Shown here piece by piece: positions 1 through 9,634 of a stretch of DNA of 64,000 nucleotides (the stretch's first letter is position 1; the number at the start of each line of letters is the position of its first letter). The translations under genes were made by a program, and so were the position numbers. The notes under the pieces were generated by a model. The model saw nothing but the letters and a program-made list of their open reading frames with translations, was not told the DNA's origin and ran no database searches. This DNA is from Virgibacillus litoralis (GTDB lineage Bacteria; Bacillota; Bacilli; Bacillales; Amphibacillaceae). The stretch is from contig NZ_JAGGKK010000002.1 in NCBI RefSeq assembly GCF_017873675.1, positions 124,001 through 188,000 of the forward strand, given 5' to 3'.

Positions 1-901
1 GCTGTTCTTGCCATTTGTTGGCTTGAACAAGTTTAGAAATCTCTTTTTTTAGAAAAGAGGTAAATCCACCAATGTTTGTTGAATTCTTGGGTATTGTATT
101 CACAATATTTGCCCATCCATCTTCTGATAAGTTTTCACTCTTGTTCACTGAAATCAATGATTCAGCCCATTGCTTATTATAAGCCTTGAGCCAGCTGATT
201 TCATCATCACTCAGTTTAATTTCACTTGATTCTGTACCCCAGTTCTTCACAAAGACCTCTAATTTATCTTCATTGAGCTCATTAGCTAGTTGATTTGCCT
301 TATCCTTTGAGTTCGCGATTCCTGCTAAAACGTAATAATAATTTTCTTTTAACCAGATCATTGCAGAAAAACCAGCTTGATTGAATTTATCTTTCATTTC
401 ATTAGCATTTGCTTCACCTTCAAATTTCCCTGCCTGTAATACAAAAGCATTCTTTGATTGAAATTGAGCTGCTGAGATAACTTCATCCGAAGCTGTTTCC
501 TGATCATCAGTTTCCTTGTTTGTCTCATCCTCGTCCTCATCATCTACTGTCGCAGGTATAGTGTAATTCTGCTGGCTAAGACCCTTATCAATATCAACAA
601 ACATGTTTAACATAAAGAAACCTAACACAGACCCAATTATGATAGCGGAAATCGAGGCAAGGATTATTGGTTTAAAAGAGCTGAATCTGGATTTCCGACC
701 AAAGTAATGTTCATTATTACTATCATCGCTATGTCTTCTTACAAATGTAGGTACCTCATCACCATTAGCTTCTTCCAGCGTAGCAGCTGAATAGTCTTTA
801 TTAAATTCCTTGATGGAGTATTTTTCATCTGGATGATCATCTCGGTTTAACGTTGTCTTCTTTCCACCCATCCATACTGTAATTTTATTATCTTTTCCCA
901 A
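1..901 (-). CDS. spoIIB: Stage II sporulation protein B-like (SPOR domain), 3' end outside window
   Basis: The frame stays open to the left edge, so the C-terminus is missing. The protein has a charged cytoplasmic N-terminus, one membrane segment (about residues 75-95, around IILASISAIIIGSVLGFFML), an acidic linker, then a SPOR-like domain starting near FVLQAGKFEGEAN and containing YYYVLAGIANSKDKA. This layout and the SPOR sequence resemble B. subtilis SpoIIB, which helps target septal peptidoglycan remodelling during engulfment. The TTG start at 901 is chosen because GGAGGGG lies about 6 bases upstream; an in-frame ATG at 916 has no ribosome site. The neighbour folC supports the call, as spoIIB and folC are close in B. 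subtilis. Confidence 0.75.
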   Translation of the reverse strand, partial: MGKDNKITVWMGGKKTTLNRDDHPDEKYSIKEFNKDYSAATLEEANGDEVPTFVRRHSDDSNNEHYFGRKSRFSSFKPIILASISAIIIGSVLGFFMLNMFVDIDKGLSQQNYTIPATVDDEDEDETNKETDDQETASDEVISAAQFQSKNAFVLQAGKFEGEANANEMKDKFNQAGFSAMIWLKENYYYVLAGIANSKDKANQLANELNEDKLEVFVKNWGTESSEIKLSDDEISWLKAYNKQWAESLISVNKSENLSEDGWANIVNTIPKNSTNIGGFTSFLKKEISKLVQANKWQEQ

Positions 902-1281
902 CCATTTCCCCTCCATGTGCGAGTTTGTTTCACTCTAGCACATGACTAGTAAAAAGTAAGACGATTGTTGTCACTCTTTCAAAAAAACGTTCAACATAAT
1001 CTGATTACTTTCTACAAAAAAGGTGACCTTTTGATTTTAGGCTGTTTTCTAAAATGTGTTGCTAACGATATAGAATGCGACACTGGAGCAATGTTTTTTT
1101 TCGCTTCGGTTACCAATGTGCGACAATATTTAGCTTCCTCAAATACAAATACCATTGCCCGCGAGGAAATTCAGCGCAATCCCGCGGAAATCGGGGCATC
1201 AAGTACAGCAATGATGCAATGTTTTAAGCACAATTCTTCAAAAAAACAAGCTCTTGATTACGTTTATAGCATAATAAACGA
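902..1281. other. Intergenic region, no supported gene
   Basis: These 380 bases separate spoIIB from the diguanylate cyclase gene; both are on the minus strand. A plus-strand frame can be opened from a TTG at 965 but has no ribosome site and no recognisable protein. I see no clear terminator or repeat here. Confidence 0.5.
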
Positions 1282-3009
1282 TCAAGAACTTTTGAGGTCT
1301 TCGTAAACGGCAACCCGATTTCTACCCTTCCTCTTTGCTCCTATATACATAGCACGGTCTGCATGGCGAATTAATTCACTTGGTGTTTCGCAATGAATTG
1401 GAAATACAGAAATTCCAATACTGGTTGTAATAGCTACTTTTAATGGAGCCGTATTATTAACAATATGCTTATGAACGATAAAAGGGGTGTCAGCAATTAA
1501 AGTTCGTATGTTTTCAGCAATTCGGGTGGATTCGCTTAAACCACTATACGGAAGAAATACAACAAACTCTTCACCGCCATAACGTGCAATTACCCCTTTA
1601 TCACCGACAAAGCTCTTCAGACATTCCGCAATCTGACACAATATTTCATTTCCAGCTTCATGACCATAAATATCATTAACTTTTTTAAAATGATCTATGT
1701 CCAACAATAGTAACGAAAAACTTTCATCACTATCGTTTTCAATTAAGTTTTCACAGTAATCTTCCAGCAATTTTTCCATATACCTGAAATTATATAATTG
1801 AGTTAGCCCATCTCGTTCACTTTGTGATTTAGTAAGTTCATAGTTTTTCGCATTTTCTACTGCAACACCTAAATAATTAGTTAAAATATCCATTATTTGA
1901 AAATGCAGTTTCTCAAATGCTTTTTTCTGTTTAGATTCAATTGTTACAACACCAATAATATCTTCACCATACTCAACTGGTAGTGATAACACACTCTCTG
2001 TATCTGAAGGTATTTTTCTGCTTTTTACAGTTGCCCAATCTGAAGCCCGTTTATACAAAAGTGACTTCCCTGTTGCCCAAACTTTACCGCTAAACGCTTC
2101 ATTCCTTTTCAGTGAGCTAAAAGATGCTTCTGTATTGTTCTCTAAGTCATAGAATTGTTCTAATTTTAATTTATTATCATCCACTATATAAATATAGGCA
2201 TAATCAATTGGCAGTAAATCACTAATTTCATTAATAAAAACGTTATATACTGAACTTAATTCCATTCGGTTTGTTAATTGGTGACCAATTTCTCCTGTTT
2301 TTTCGAGGTATCGATTTATTTCTTTGTAGGAATATAAAAGCATTAATATAATTGAGATAAATACAAATGGTATTCCTAAATAGAAAATCCCTGCACGCCC
2401 AATTTCACTATAAAGCACAAATAATACAAAACCCACTGGTATAATTAATAATGATGAGATAAATTCCCACCTTAAACCTTCATCAAAAATTTTAACTTTT
2501 CTTTTATAAAATGCTTTATCAATTAATTTGTTAAAAAACTGATTTGCGATAAAAATAGTAATTGCATATCCAAATATTGCCCATACTTGCTCCTCGCTTT
2601 GGGTTAAAATCGTTTGATGATTACCCCCTAGTTGACCATATACACCTGCTCCAATTACAGATACAAGCGAGAACATTAACATATTTAATGGATAACGATA
2701 ATTATCCTTCTTTCCGACACCAGTTTTGGCTAGAACTGTAACTATTGCTATTTGTGTTAATATTATCTCGACAAAAAGACCAAATGTAAGAAAAACTGCT
2801 ATGCTTATCCCATTAACAAAGAAAACCGGATTGTCATTTATCGTTAAAGGAAACCAGGCAACAATACACATAAACAAAGCAAATAGAAGAATATCGATTA
2901 ATTGATCTTCTATTCTTACATAATAGTAATTATATGAAAGCCATAATATTGTTGGCCATAAAATAAACCACAGTATCCATGTTAGCTTCATTTTACCTTT
3001 AGAAACCAT
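1282..3009 (-). CDS. Membrane GAF-GGDEF diguanylate cyclase
   Basis: Predicted to make cyclic di-GMP from two GTP at the membrane. Residues 8-230 hold about eight hydrophobic segments, residues about 250-390 look like a GAF sensor domain, and residues about 400-570 are a GGDEF domain with an intact active-site motif GGEEF at 478-482. The usual RxxD inhibitory site just upstream is not present (the region reads DKGVIARY), so product inhibition through it is unlikely. The start at 3009 has AGGAGATG about 9 bases upstream. It stands between spoIIB and folC, where B. subtilis carries the prepilin peptidase gene comC. What the GAF or membrane part senses is unknown. Confidence 0.85.
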   Translation of the reverse strand: MVSKGKMKLTWILWFILWPTILWLSYNYYYVRIEDQLIDILLFALFMCIVAWFPLTINDNPVFFVNGISIAVFLTFGLFVEIILTQIAIVTVLAKTGVGKKDNYRYPLNMLMFSLVSVIGAGVYGQLGGNHQTILTQSEEQVWAIFGYAITIFIANQFFNKLIDKAFYKRKVKIFDEGLRWEFISSLLIIPVGFVLFVLYSEIGRAGIFYLGIPFVFISIILMLLYSYKEINRYLEKTGEIGHQLTNRMELSSVYNVFINEISDLLPIDYAYIYIVDDNKLKLEQFYDLENNTEASFSSLKRNEAFSGKVWATGKSLLYKRASDWATVKSRKIPSDTESVLSLPVEYGEDIIGVVTIESKQKKAFEKLHFQIMDILTNYLGVAVENAKNYELTKSQSERDGLTQLYNFRYMEKLLEDYCENLIENDSDESFSLLLLDIDHFKKVNDIYGHEAGNEILCQIAECLKSFVGDKGVIARYGGEEFVVFLPYSGLSESTRIAENIRTLIADTPFIVHKHIVNNTAPLKVAITTSIGISVFPIHCETPSELIRHADRAMYIGAKRKGRNRVAVYEDLKSS

Positions 3010-3144
3010 TAATTTACATCTCCTATCATTGTTAAAATGTTAACAAATGATACTTCTACTCTATTTTTAAATCCACAAAAAATCATACTAAAGACTCATA
3101 GATTAAAAACTTTCTGATAATTACATGTTACTATATTATTAATT

Positions 3145-4428
3145 TTATTTCAAAATATTTCTTACATTAGCAATAAAGTGCAGAGAACCCGTAACAAAGT
3201 AACATACCTCATTATCCTGAACTTGAATCTCCTCTATTACCTTCTTCCAGTCGTGATTAGTCCGAACATCTGGATGATTTATTTCTGTTTGAAGTTCTTC
3301 CACAGAAGCAGCTCTAGGATGTTGAAATGTTGTTATAGTTATAGACGAAAAATGATTACTTAAATGATCAAGCATATACTTAAGATCCTTATCTCTAAAG
3401 GCTGCAAAAATCAGATGCTTTTCTTTGTTTTTGTATATTGACGTCATCGTCTTTGTAAAAGCTCGCACACTTGCAGGGTTGTGAGCCCCATCCAATATAA
3501 CAACTGGATTTGTTTGGAGCAGCTCAAACCTGCCTGGTATTTGCGTTTCATAGAGCCCATTAAGGCTTTTTTCTGCATTTAAAGAAAATCCGTTAGACTC
3601 CAAAAGTTTTAGTGCCATAAGTGCCAAAGACGCATTCTTCACTTGGTGTTCACCTTTTGTCTGGATTGATACTTTATGTTTTTGCTGTTGACCTTGTCTC
3701 AAAATCCATTGAAATGCTTGATGGGTTGACTCTTCATGGAGAATGGAGTAATTAAATGTTTTAGTTAGTTGATATAATGGGGCATGCTTCAATGAAGCCT
3801 CCTTCAGTATAACGGACTCAGCATCATCTGACATTTCCCCAATTACTACCGGTCTATTTTCTTTAACTATTCCTGCTTTGTGAAAAGCAATTGATTCAAG
3901 CGATTCACCTAAAAATGCAATATGATCTTGTTCCACATTTGTTATAATGGACAAAATGGGTTCAAAACAATTAGTGGTATCATCTCTCCCACCCATTCCT
4001 GTTTCAATTAATGCAATATCAACATTTTTTTTAAAATACAGAAAAGCTGCTGCTGTCATAATTTCAAATTCTGTTGGATGGTTATTTTCAGCATCCAGCT
4101 GTTGAACAAATGGATAAACCTCATTAATTAGTTCTGTGAACACCATTTCACTAATCTTGTCATTACTTTTGAAAATATGACCAGTTAGTCCATTAAGACT
4201 TGGTGAAGTAAAGACTCCAGTGTATATTCCATTAGAAATTAATGCATTGTTAATATACTGTACAGTTGAGCCTTTTCCATTTGTCCCAGCAACATGAATT
4301 GCTTTGACCTTTTCCTGTGGGTTGCCGAGTAACTCCAACAGTTTATGTATTCGGTCTAATCCAGGTTTCATCCCATATTGGTTTCTGCTTTGAAAAAACT
4401 TTTCTACCTGCTGAAAGTGTTCAAACAT
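3145..4428 (-). CDS. folC: Folylpolyglutamate synthase / dihydrofolate synthase
   Basis: Adds glutamate residues to folates, and often also joins dihydropteroate to glutamate, using ATP in the cytosol. It is a Mur-ligase-type enzyme of 427 residues, normal for FolC. It shows the P-loop GTNGKGS at residues 48-54, the central METGMGGRDD segment (here IETGMGGRDD), and DGAHNP in the C-terminal domain. The ATG at 4428 gives the usual MFEHF start; a TTG at 4464 is in frame but lacks a ribosome site, and the site for 4428 is itself weak. It is divergent from the ATP-grasp pair, with about 85 bases between starts that must hold both promoters. Confidence 0.95.
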   Translation of the reverse strand: MFEHFQQVEKFFQSRNQYGMKPGLDRIHKLLELLGNPQEKVKAIHVAGTNGKGSTVQYINNALISNGIYTGVFTSPSLNGLTGHIFKSNDKISEMVFTELINEVYPFVQQLDAENNHPTEFEIMTAAAFLYFKKNVDIALIETGMGGRDDTTNCFEPILSIITNVEQDHIAFLGESLESIAFHKAGIVKENRPVVIGEMSDDAESVILKEASLKHAPLYQLTKTFNYSILHEESTHQAFQWILRQGQQQKHKVSIQTKGEHQVKNASLALMALKLLESNGFSLNAEKSLNGLYETQIPGRFELLQTNPVVILDGAHNPASVRAFTKTMTSIYKNKEKHLIFAAFRDKDLKYMLDHLSNHFSSITITTFQHPRAASVEELQTEINHPDVRTNHDWKKVIEEIQVQDNEVCYFVTGSLHFIANVRNILK

Positions 4429-4513
4429 TATGTATACACCGCTTTTCTTTATTATCCTAATCAATAAAATTAGTATATCAATAATAATAACCCATGAGAA
4501 AGGAAATCATGAA

Positions 4514-5422
4514 TTGAACTTACACGGATGGATAATTTATAACGGATACTTACCTGGCAACAAATTTCTCGATTTCGCTGAATGGCTTCAAGATGCTGCA
4601 TTCAAACAGAATATTTATACAGATATATATAAAAATAATGAACTGTTAACATTTTTATCGACTGATTCACTCGATTTGATTAGAGAAAATAAAGAGAGTC
4701 TTCCTAATTTCGTGATCTTCACAGATAAGGACATCTATCTAGCAAAGCAACTCGAATTATTGGGGGTCCGGGTATTCAACAGTGCTGAATCGATTGAGAA
4801 AAGTGACGACAAAATTGCTACATATCAAACATTAGCTGCTAAACATTTACCCATACCCAAAACAATTGTTGCGCCAAAAGCTTTTGTGAAGTCAGAATAC
4901 TTCAATCCTAAAGACTTTCGAGATTCAATCAACTCTTTGGGTTTTCCAGTGATTATTAAAGAGGCGTTCGGTTCATTTGGTGAACAAGTTTACTTAGTTC
5001 ACTCAATGGAAGAGGCATTTGAAAAACTTTTTGAGCTTCACGGAATACCGTTTATGCTCCAGGAATTTATTTCTTCAAGTCACGGAAAAGATATACGCCT
5101 GCAAGTAGTTGGTGATGAAGTAGTTGCAGCAATGACAAGGCATTCATCTAATGACTTTCGGGCAAATATAACCGCTGGAGGAACAATGAAAAAATATCAA
5201 CCGTCCCATGAAGAAAAGGAAACTGCAGTAGCTGCAACAAGAGCTATCGGTGCTGATTTTGCTGGTGTAGACTTATTATTTGGTCCTGATAATAAGCCTG
5301 TTATTTGTGAAATAAACTCTAATGCCCATATACGTAATATGTATGATTGTACTGGAATCAATGTTGCTGAATTTATGATTGGTTATATAATAAACACGTT
5401 AAGGATTGAGGATTCAAAATGA
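4514..5422 (+). CDS. RimK-like ATP-grasp ligase, first of a tandem pair
   Basis: A 302-residue ATP-grasp protein expected to form an amide or peptide bond through an acyl-phosphate; substrate unknown. Visible motifs are K149 in VIIKEAF, the glycine-rich loop GSFGEQV (153-159), the hinge LQEFI (182-186), DIRLQVVGD (193-201), AGG (221-223), GVDLLF (251-256) and the metal-binding CEIN (265-268). I place the start at TTG 4514, with AAAGGA upstream, because the next gene begins with the same MNLxGWxIY pattern. It overlaps that gene by ATGA, so the two are translationally coupled. No carrier protein, peptide precursor or other biosynthetic gene is adjacent. LysX/RimK-type activity is an inference from fold only. 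Confidence 0.8.
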   Translation: MNLHGWIIYNGYLPGNKFLDFAEWLQDAAFKQNIYTDIYKNNELLTFLSTDSLDLIRENKESLPNFVIFTDKDIYLAKQLELLGVRVFNSAESIEKSDDKIATYQTLAAKHLPIPKTIVAPKAFVKSEYFNPKDFRDSINSLGFPVIIKEAFGSFGEQVYLVHSMEEAFEKLFELHGIPFMLQEFISSSHGKDIRLQVVGDEVVAAMTRHSSNDFRANITAGGTMKKYQPSHEEKETAVAATRAIGADFAGVDLLFGPDNKPVICEINSNAHIRNMYDCTGINVAEFMIGYIINTLRIEDSK

Positions 5423-6291
5423 ACCTAACTGGCTGGCTAATCTATAGTGAACAAGATTCTAAACAAAATAAAGAATATATTAAATGGTTTATTGATGAGG
5501 CAGCAATGCAAGGAATAACACTTAAATTGATACTGCGGGAGGAATTAACAATTGGTGTATTCCAAAATAAACAAACAGTCGTTTGTAATAATCAGAAAGT
5601 CCAATTGCCGGATTTTGCAGTAGTTCGAACAATTGAACCATTACTAAACAAAGTACTCGAATCGATGGGAATCAATGTTTTTAACTCCTCCCGCATTTCG
5701 ACTATATGTAATAATAAAGCATTAACACATTACCATATGGCCAAATTAAATATCCCAATGGTTGATACAATTTTTATGGAGAGAAAAAACTGCTTACAAC
5801 TGCCAATCATACCATTTCCATTTGTTGTTAAGGCGGTAAATGGCAGAGGTGGCAACCAAGTACATCTGATCGAGGATGAGCAGCAATGGGAGAGGTGTAT
5901 AGCTGACGATATTTCTGCACATGGACTAATTATTCAATCAACTAAAAATGTCCAGCTAGGTAAAGATGTGCGGGTGTTTGTTGTCGGCAAACAAATTGTT
6001 GGAGCTGTTCTGCGGGAAAGTAACAGTGACAGTGATTTTAGGTCAAATTTTAAATTAGGTGGATCTGCTACATGGTATTCATTAAATTGGCATGAGATAA
6101 CTTTACTAAATAAGATACTTGATTCCTTTGATTTTGGAATGGTTGGAATTGATTTCTTAATTGATATGAATGGTAAACTCCTTTTAAATGAAATTGAAGA
6201 TGTTGTAGGCTCCAGAACGCTCAGCTCTGTCTCTGATATAAACATACTAAATAATTATATAACCCATATTAAAGAGAGCGGAAATTCATGA
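5419..6291 (+). CDS. RimK-like ATP-grasp ligase, second of a tandem pair
   Basis: A 290-residue paralogue of the preceding gene, starting in its stop codon (ATGA). Its motifs are K138 in FVVKAVNG, the loop NGRGGNQV (141-148), IIQS (171-174), DVRVFVVG (183-190), LGG (213-215), GIDFLI (243-248) and NEIED (257-261). The metal site reads E-I-E where its partner and most ATP-grasp enzymes have E-I-N, so it may use metal differently or act on another substrate. Both proteins share MNL.GW and FNS near residue 88, suggesting duplication and divergence. Its stop lies in a hairpin shared with the convergent valS. The reaction is unknown. Confidence 0.8.
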   Translation: MNLTGWLIYSEQDSKQNKEYIKWFIDEAAMQGITLKLILREELTIGVFQNKQTVVCNNQKVQLPDFAVVRTIEPLLNKVLESMGINVFNSSRISTICNNKALTHYHMAKLNIPMVDTIFMERKNCLQLPIIPFPFVVKAVNGRGGNQVHLIEDEQQWERCIADDISAHGLIIQSTKNVQLGKDVRVFVVGKQIVGAVLRESNSDSDFRSNFKLGGSATWYSLNWHEITLLNKILDSFDFGMVGIDFLIDMNGKLLLNEIEDVVGSRTLSSVSDINILNNYITHIKESGNS

Positions 6292-6300
6292 TTTCCGCTC
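6276..6300. terminator. Bidirectional hairpin between ATP-grasp pair and valS
   Basis: GAGCGGAAAT at 6276-6285 pairs with ATTTCCGCTC at 6291-6300 across a 5-base loop. It overlaps the stop of the plus-strand ligase and lies just downstream of valS on the other strand. T-tracts are weak, so termination in either direction is inferred. Confidence 0.6.
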
Positions 6301-6310
6301 CACTTATTTA

Positions 6311-8956
6311 TCAATTTAACTCATTCAATCGTGCTTTGACTTTTGCTTGTTTCTCCAAATAGTCTTGTTCTTTTTGTTTTTCCTCATCTACAACAGCTTG
6401 TGGAGCTTTATTCACAAATCCTTCATTCGAAAGTTTTTTCTGAACCCTTTCTACTTCTTTCGTCCACTTATCAAGTTCCTTTTCCAATCGTTTAATTTCT
6501 TTATCAAAGTCAATCAACCCTTCCAGTGGAAGGAACAGCTCTGCGCCTGTTACAACTGCTGACATTGCTTTTTCCGGAACATCAACCTTTGTACTGATTG
6601 TTAATTCACTTGGATTACAAAAACGTTCCAAATAATTACGGTTATTTTCCAGTTCTGAAACAGTTGCTTCATCCTCAGTCTGGATTAACAATTTAATTTG
6701 CTTGGACATTGGTGTATCAACTTCTGCCCGGATGTTACGAACGGACTTAATAATTGAAACGAGTCTTTTCATTTCTTTTGATGCTATTTCATTATGAAAT
6801 TCCGGAATCGCTTCTGGCCATGCAGCAACTGTAATTGACGCTCCCTGATGTGGAAGCTGCTGCCAGATTTCCTCTGTAATAAATGGCATATACGGATGAA
6901 GCATGCGCATCGTCTGATCTAGCACATATGCAAGAACAGATTGCGTCATTCGTTTTTCACTCTCGTCATCACCATACAGCGGCAGTTTAGCCATTTCAAT
7001 ATACCAATCACAAAGCTCATCCCAAATGAAATTGTATAAATGACGCCCTGCTTCACCAAACTCGTATTTATTTGTATTTTTGGTTACTTGTTCAATCGTT
7101 TCATTCAGTCGAGTTAGTATCCATTTGTCTGCTAGTGACTTTTCACCGCTTAAATCAATATCTTCATAAGTGAAACCTTCCATATTCATAAGCGAAAATC
7201 GTGATGCATTCCATACCTTGTTTGCAAAATTCCATGTAGCCTCAACTTTTTCCCAGTGGAAACGTAAATCCTGGCCAGGTGTTGAACCTGTCAACAGAAA
7301 ATAACGCAGTGAATCTGCTCCATACCTTTCAATAACATCCATTGGATCTACGCCATTACCAAGTGATTTACTCATTTTGCGCCCATCAGCATCACGAATC
7401 AAACCATGAATCAGCACATCTTTAAATGGTCTTTGATCTGTAAATTCTTTCGATTGAAATATCATCCGTGCAACCCAGAAAAAGATAATATCGTAACCGG
7501 TCACTAAAACATCTGTCGGAAAGTGACGTTTAAAATCTTCAGCATCCAAATCAGGCCAGCCCATTGTTGAGAACGGCCATAATGCTGAGGAGAACCATGT
7601 ATCAAGAACATCATTGTCCTGCTCCCAATTTTCGATATCTGTAGGTGCCTCTTTTCCTACATAAGGTTCATTTGTTTCCTTATGGTACCATGCAGGAATT
7701 CGGTGCCCCCACCATAATTGTCTCGAAATACACCAATCACGAATATTCTCCATCCAGTGCAGATAGGTGCGTTCAAATCGGTCTGGAACGAAATTAACTT
7801 TTTCATCTCGTTGCTGAAGTTCAATAGCTTCATCCGCCAAAGGCTGCATATTTACAAACCATTGTGTTGATAAATATGGTTCAACAACGGCCCCACTGCG
7901 TTCTGAATGCCCTACTTGGTGTACACGTTCCTCGATATTGAACAGAACACCCTGATCCTGCAAGTCTTTAACAATTTGTTTCCGGCACTCAAAACGGTCT
8001 AGTCCTTCATATTTAGCAGCGTTTTCATTCATCGATCCATCTTCATGCATAACCAACACTCGTTCCAAATTATGACGATTTCCAATTTCAAAATCATTTG
8101 GATCATGTGCAGGCGTAATTTTAACTGCTCCTGAGCCCAATTCCATGTCAACATATTCATCAGCTACTATTTTTATTTCACGGCCAACTATTGGCAATAC
8201 AACAGTCCTACCGATTAAATGACTGTATCGATCGTCACTTGGATGCACGGCTATTGCTGTATCCCCAAGCATTGTTTCTGGTCGAGTTGTTGCAATTTCA
8301 ATCGTTTCATCACTCTCTTTAATTGGATACCGCATATGATAAAATTTTCCTTGAACTTCTTCATAGATAACTTCAATATCAGAAAGTGCTGTTTTGGTAT
8401 TTGGATCCCAATTGATAATATATTCGCCACGATAGATAAGATTTTTTTTATATAACGATACAAATACTTCACGTACTGCGTCTGATAAGCCATCATCCAT
8501 TGTAAAACGCTCGCGTGAATAATCAAGTCCCAAGCCTAATTTTTCCCATTGGGCACGAATAAAATCAGCATATTCCTCTTTCCAATCCCAAACAGTGTCA
8601 AGAAACTTTTCACGCCCTAAATCATAGCGATTCTTACCCTGTTCTTTCAATTTAGCCTCAACCTTGGCCTGTGTTGCAATACCTGCATGGTCCATTCCTG
8701 GAAGCCATAGTACATCATAGCCCTGCATCCGCTTCATTCTTGAAATTGTATCCTGCATTGTCGTATCCCATGCATGACCTAAATGTAGCTTACCAGTTAC
8801 GTTAGGCGGTGGAATAACTATCGTATATGGTTCCTTGTCTTCATCCCCAGTTGCTTCAAAGAACTTACCATCCACCCAAAAACGATACCGGTCTTTTTCA
8901 ATTTCCTGTGGATTGTACTTCGATGACATCGTTGTTTTACTCTCTTCACTCATCAT
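6311..8956 (-). CDS. valS: Valyl-tRNA synthetase
   Basis: Charges tRNA-Val with valine in the cytosol. At 881 residues it has the usual bacterial length. The class I signatures are HLGH at about 58-61 (in [12 protein letters not shown]) and KMSKS at about residue 527, and an editing domain lies between them. The C-terminal 70 residues are a charged coiled coil typical of ValRS. The ATG at 8956 follows GGGAGGA by a normal spacing. Expression is controlled by the T-box leader upstream. The gene is convergent with the ATP-grasp pair. Confidence 0.97.
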   Translation of the reverse strand: MMSEESKTTMSSKYNPQEIEKDRYRFWVDGKFFEATGDEDKEPYTIVIPPPNVTGKLHLGHAWDTTMQDTISRMKRMQGYDVLWLPGMDHAGIATQAKVEAKLKEQGKNRYDLGREKFLDTVWDWKEEYADFIRAQWEKLGLGLDYSRERFTMDDGLSDAVREVFVSLYKKNLIYRGEYIINWDPNTKTALSDIEVIYEEVQGKFYHMRYPIKESDETIEIATTRPETMLGDTAIAVHPSDDRYSHLIGRTVVLPIVGREIKIVADEYVDMELGSGAVKITPAHDPNDFEIGNRHNLERVLVMHEDGSMNENAAKYEGLDRFECRKQIVKDLQDQGVLFNIEERVHQVGHSERSGAVVEPYLSTQWFVNMQPLADEAIELQQRDEKVNFVPDRFERTYLHWMENIRDWCISRQLWWGHRIPAWYHKETNEPYVGKEAPTDIENWEQDNDVLDTWFSSALWPFSTMGWPDLDAEDFKRHFPTDVLVTGYDIIFFWVARMIFQSKEFTDQRPFKDVLIHGLIRDADGRKMSKSLGNGVDPMDVIERYGADSLRYFLLTGSTPGQDLRFHWEKVEATWNFANKVWNASRFSLMNMEGFTYEDIDLSGEKSLADKWILTRLNETIEQVTKNTNKYEFGEAGRHLYNFIWDELCDWYIEMAKLPLYGDDESEKRMTQSVLAYVLDQTMRMLHPYMPFITEEIWQQLPHQGASITVAAWPEAIPEFHNEIASKEMKRLVSIIKSVRNIRAEVDTPMSKQIKLLIQTEDEATVSELENNRNYLERFCNPSELTISTKVDVPEKAMSAVVTGAELFLPLEGLIDFDKEIKRLEKELDKWTKEVERVQKKLSNEGFVNKAPQAVVDEEKQKEQDYLEKQAKVKARLNELN

Positions 8957-9075
8957 TAAATCCTCCCTTTTTTGGCAGATAAGAAAGTATAACTACTTTC
9001 TTACTGCATAAGTCCAACTAAGGCAATTCGCCGAAAGGCTTGGCGAATGCCATGTTTTCTAATTTAGTGAAATAA

Positions 9076-9334
9076 AACAAAAAAATCCTCTCCATCCAAT
9101 AAAGGACGAAAAGGATATATTCCGTGGTACCACCTTCGTTCACAAGCAGTTATACTTGTGCACTTGATTCATTGATAACGGCTAATAACCGGCTCTCTTC
9201 TACTGTATTATTTCAAAGGAGCTGTATCAAGGGTGACCTTCCAAAATAATTATTCCTGGGAATTTTCCACCAAACATTCCCTCTCTTTTAGGTAATTATC
9301 TCGTACTCTTCCCTATCATCACATTTACATATTA
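9076..9334 (-). promoter_or_regulatory. T-box leader of valS
   Basis: On the minus strand the conserved T-box GAAGGTGGTACCACGG (complement of 9122-9137) is followed by a terminator stem, ATCCTTTTCGTCC (9104-9116) pairing with GGATGGAGAGGAT (9085-9097), then seven T. Upstream lie the AGAGAGGGAA-type Stem I bases. A likely specifier codon GTC (complement of 9235-9237) fits valine. By analogy with known T-boxes, uncharged tRNA-Val should prevent termination. Confidence 0.92.
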
Positions 9335-9340
9335 ATATTA

Positions 9341-9369
9341 ATTTTATCGGTTACTGAAAATAAAATCAA
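9341..9369 (-). promoter_or_regulatory. Probable SigA promoter of valS
   Basis: On the minus strand TTGATT (9364-9369) and TAAAAT (9341-9346) are separated by 17 bases, placing the transcript start near 9334, just before the T-box Stem I. Confidence 0.65.
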
Positions 9370-9445
9370 CTATTATTATATGAATTGCACAAAACAACAC
9401 TATATATACATACTATATTAAAAAAACACATATGAGGTGATAAGA

Positions 9446-9634
9446 GTGGCGAGATATTACCGATACAAACTTCCTCCATGGGCGAGAAATAGTATTATTG
9501 TTATTGAACGAGTAACTTTACCGATTCTAATATTTCAATTAATCCGGACAATGTTATTTCCAACTTCATTTGACGTATTTCTACTTGGCATATTAGTTGG
9601 GATATTTATCGCATTTTATCTGGAATGGATTTAA
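9446..9634 (+). CDS. Small hydrophobic membrane protein, function unknown
   Basis: A 62-residue protein with a basic N-terminus (RYYRYKLPPWAR) and two hydrophobic segments, about residues 25-38 and 45-60, so probably a two-span membrane protein. GTG at 9446 is preferred because AGGTGAT lies 4-5 bases upstream; the GTG at 9437 is part of that ribosome site. It diverges from valS and converges on ysxE, overlapping the latter's 3' end by 4 bases. I do not recognise the family. Confidence 0.6.
   Translation: MARYYRYKLPPWARNSIIVIERVTLPILIFQLIRTMLFPTSFDVFLLGILVGIFIAFYLEWI

Noticed and set aside
965-1306. Plus-strand 113-residue frame between spoIIB and the GGDEF gene
   Set aside because: TTG start without a ribosome site, low-complexity product and no recognisable domain; it also runs into the cyclase gene's 3' end.
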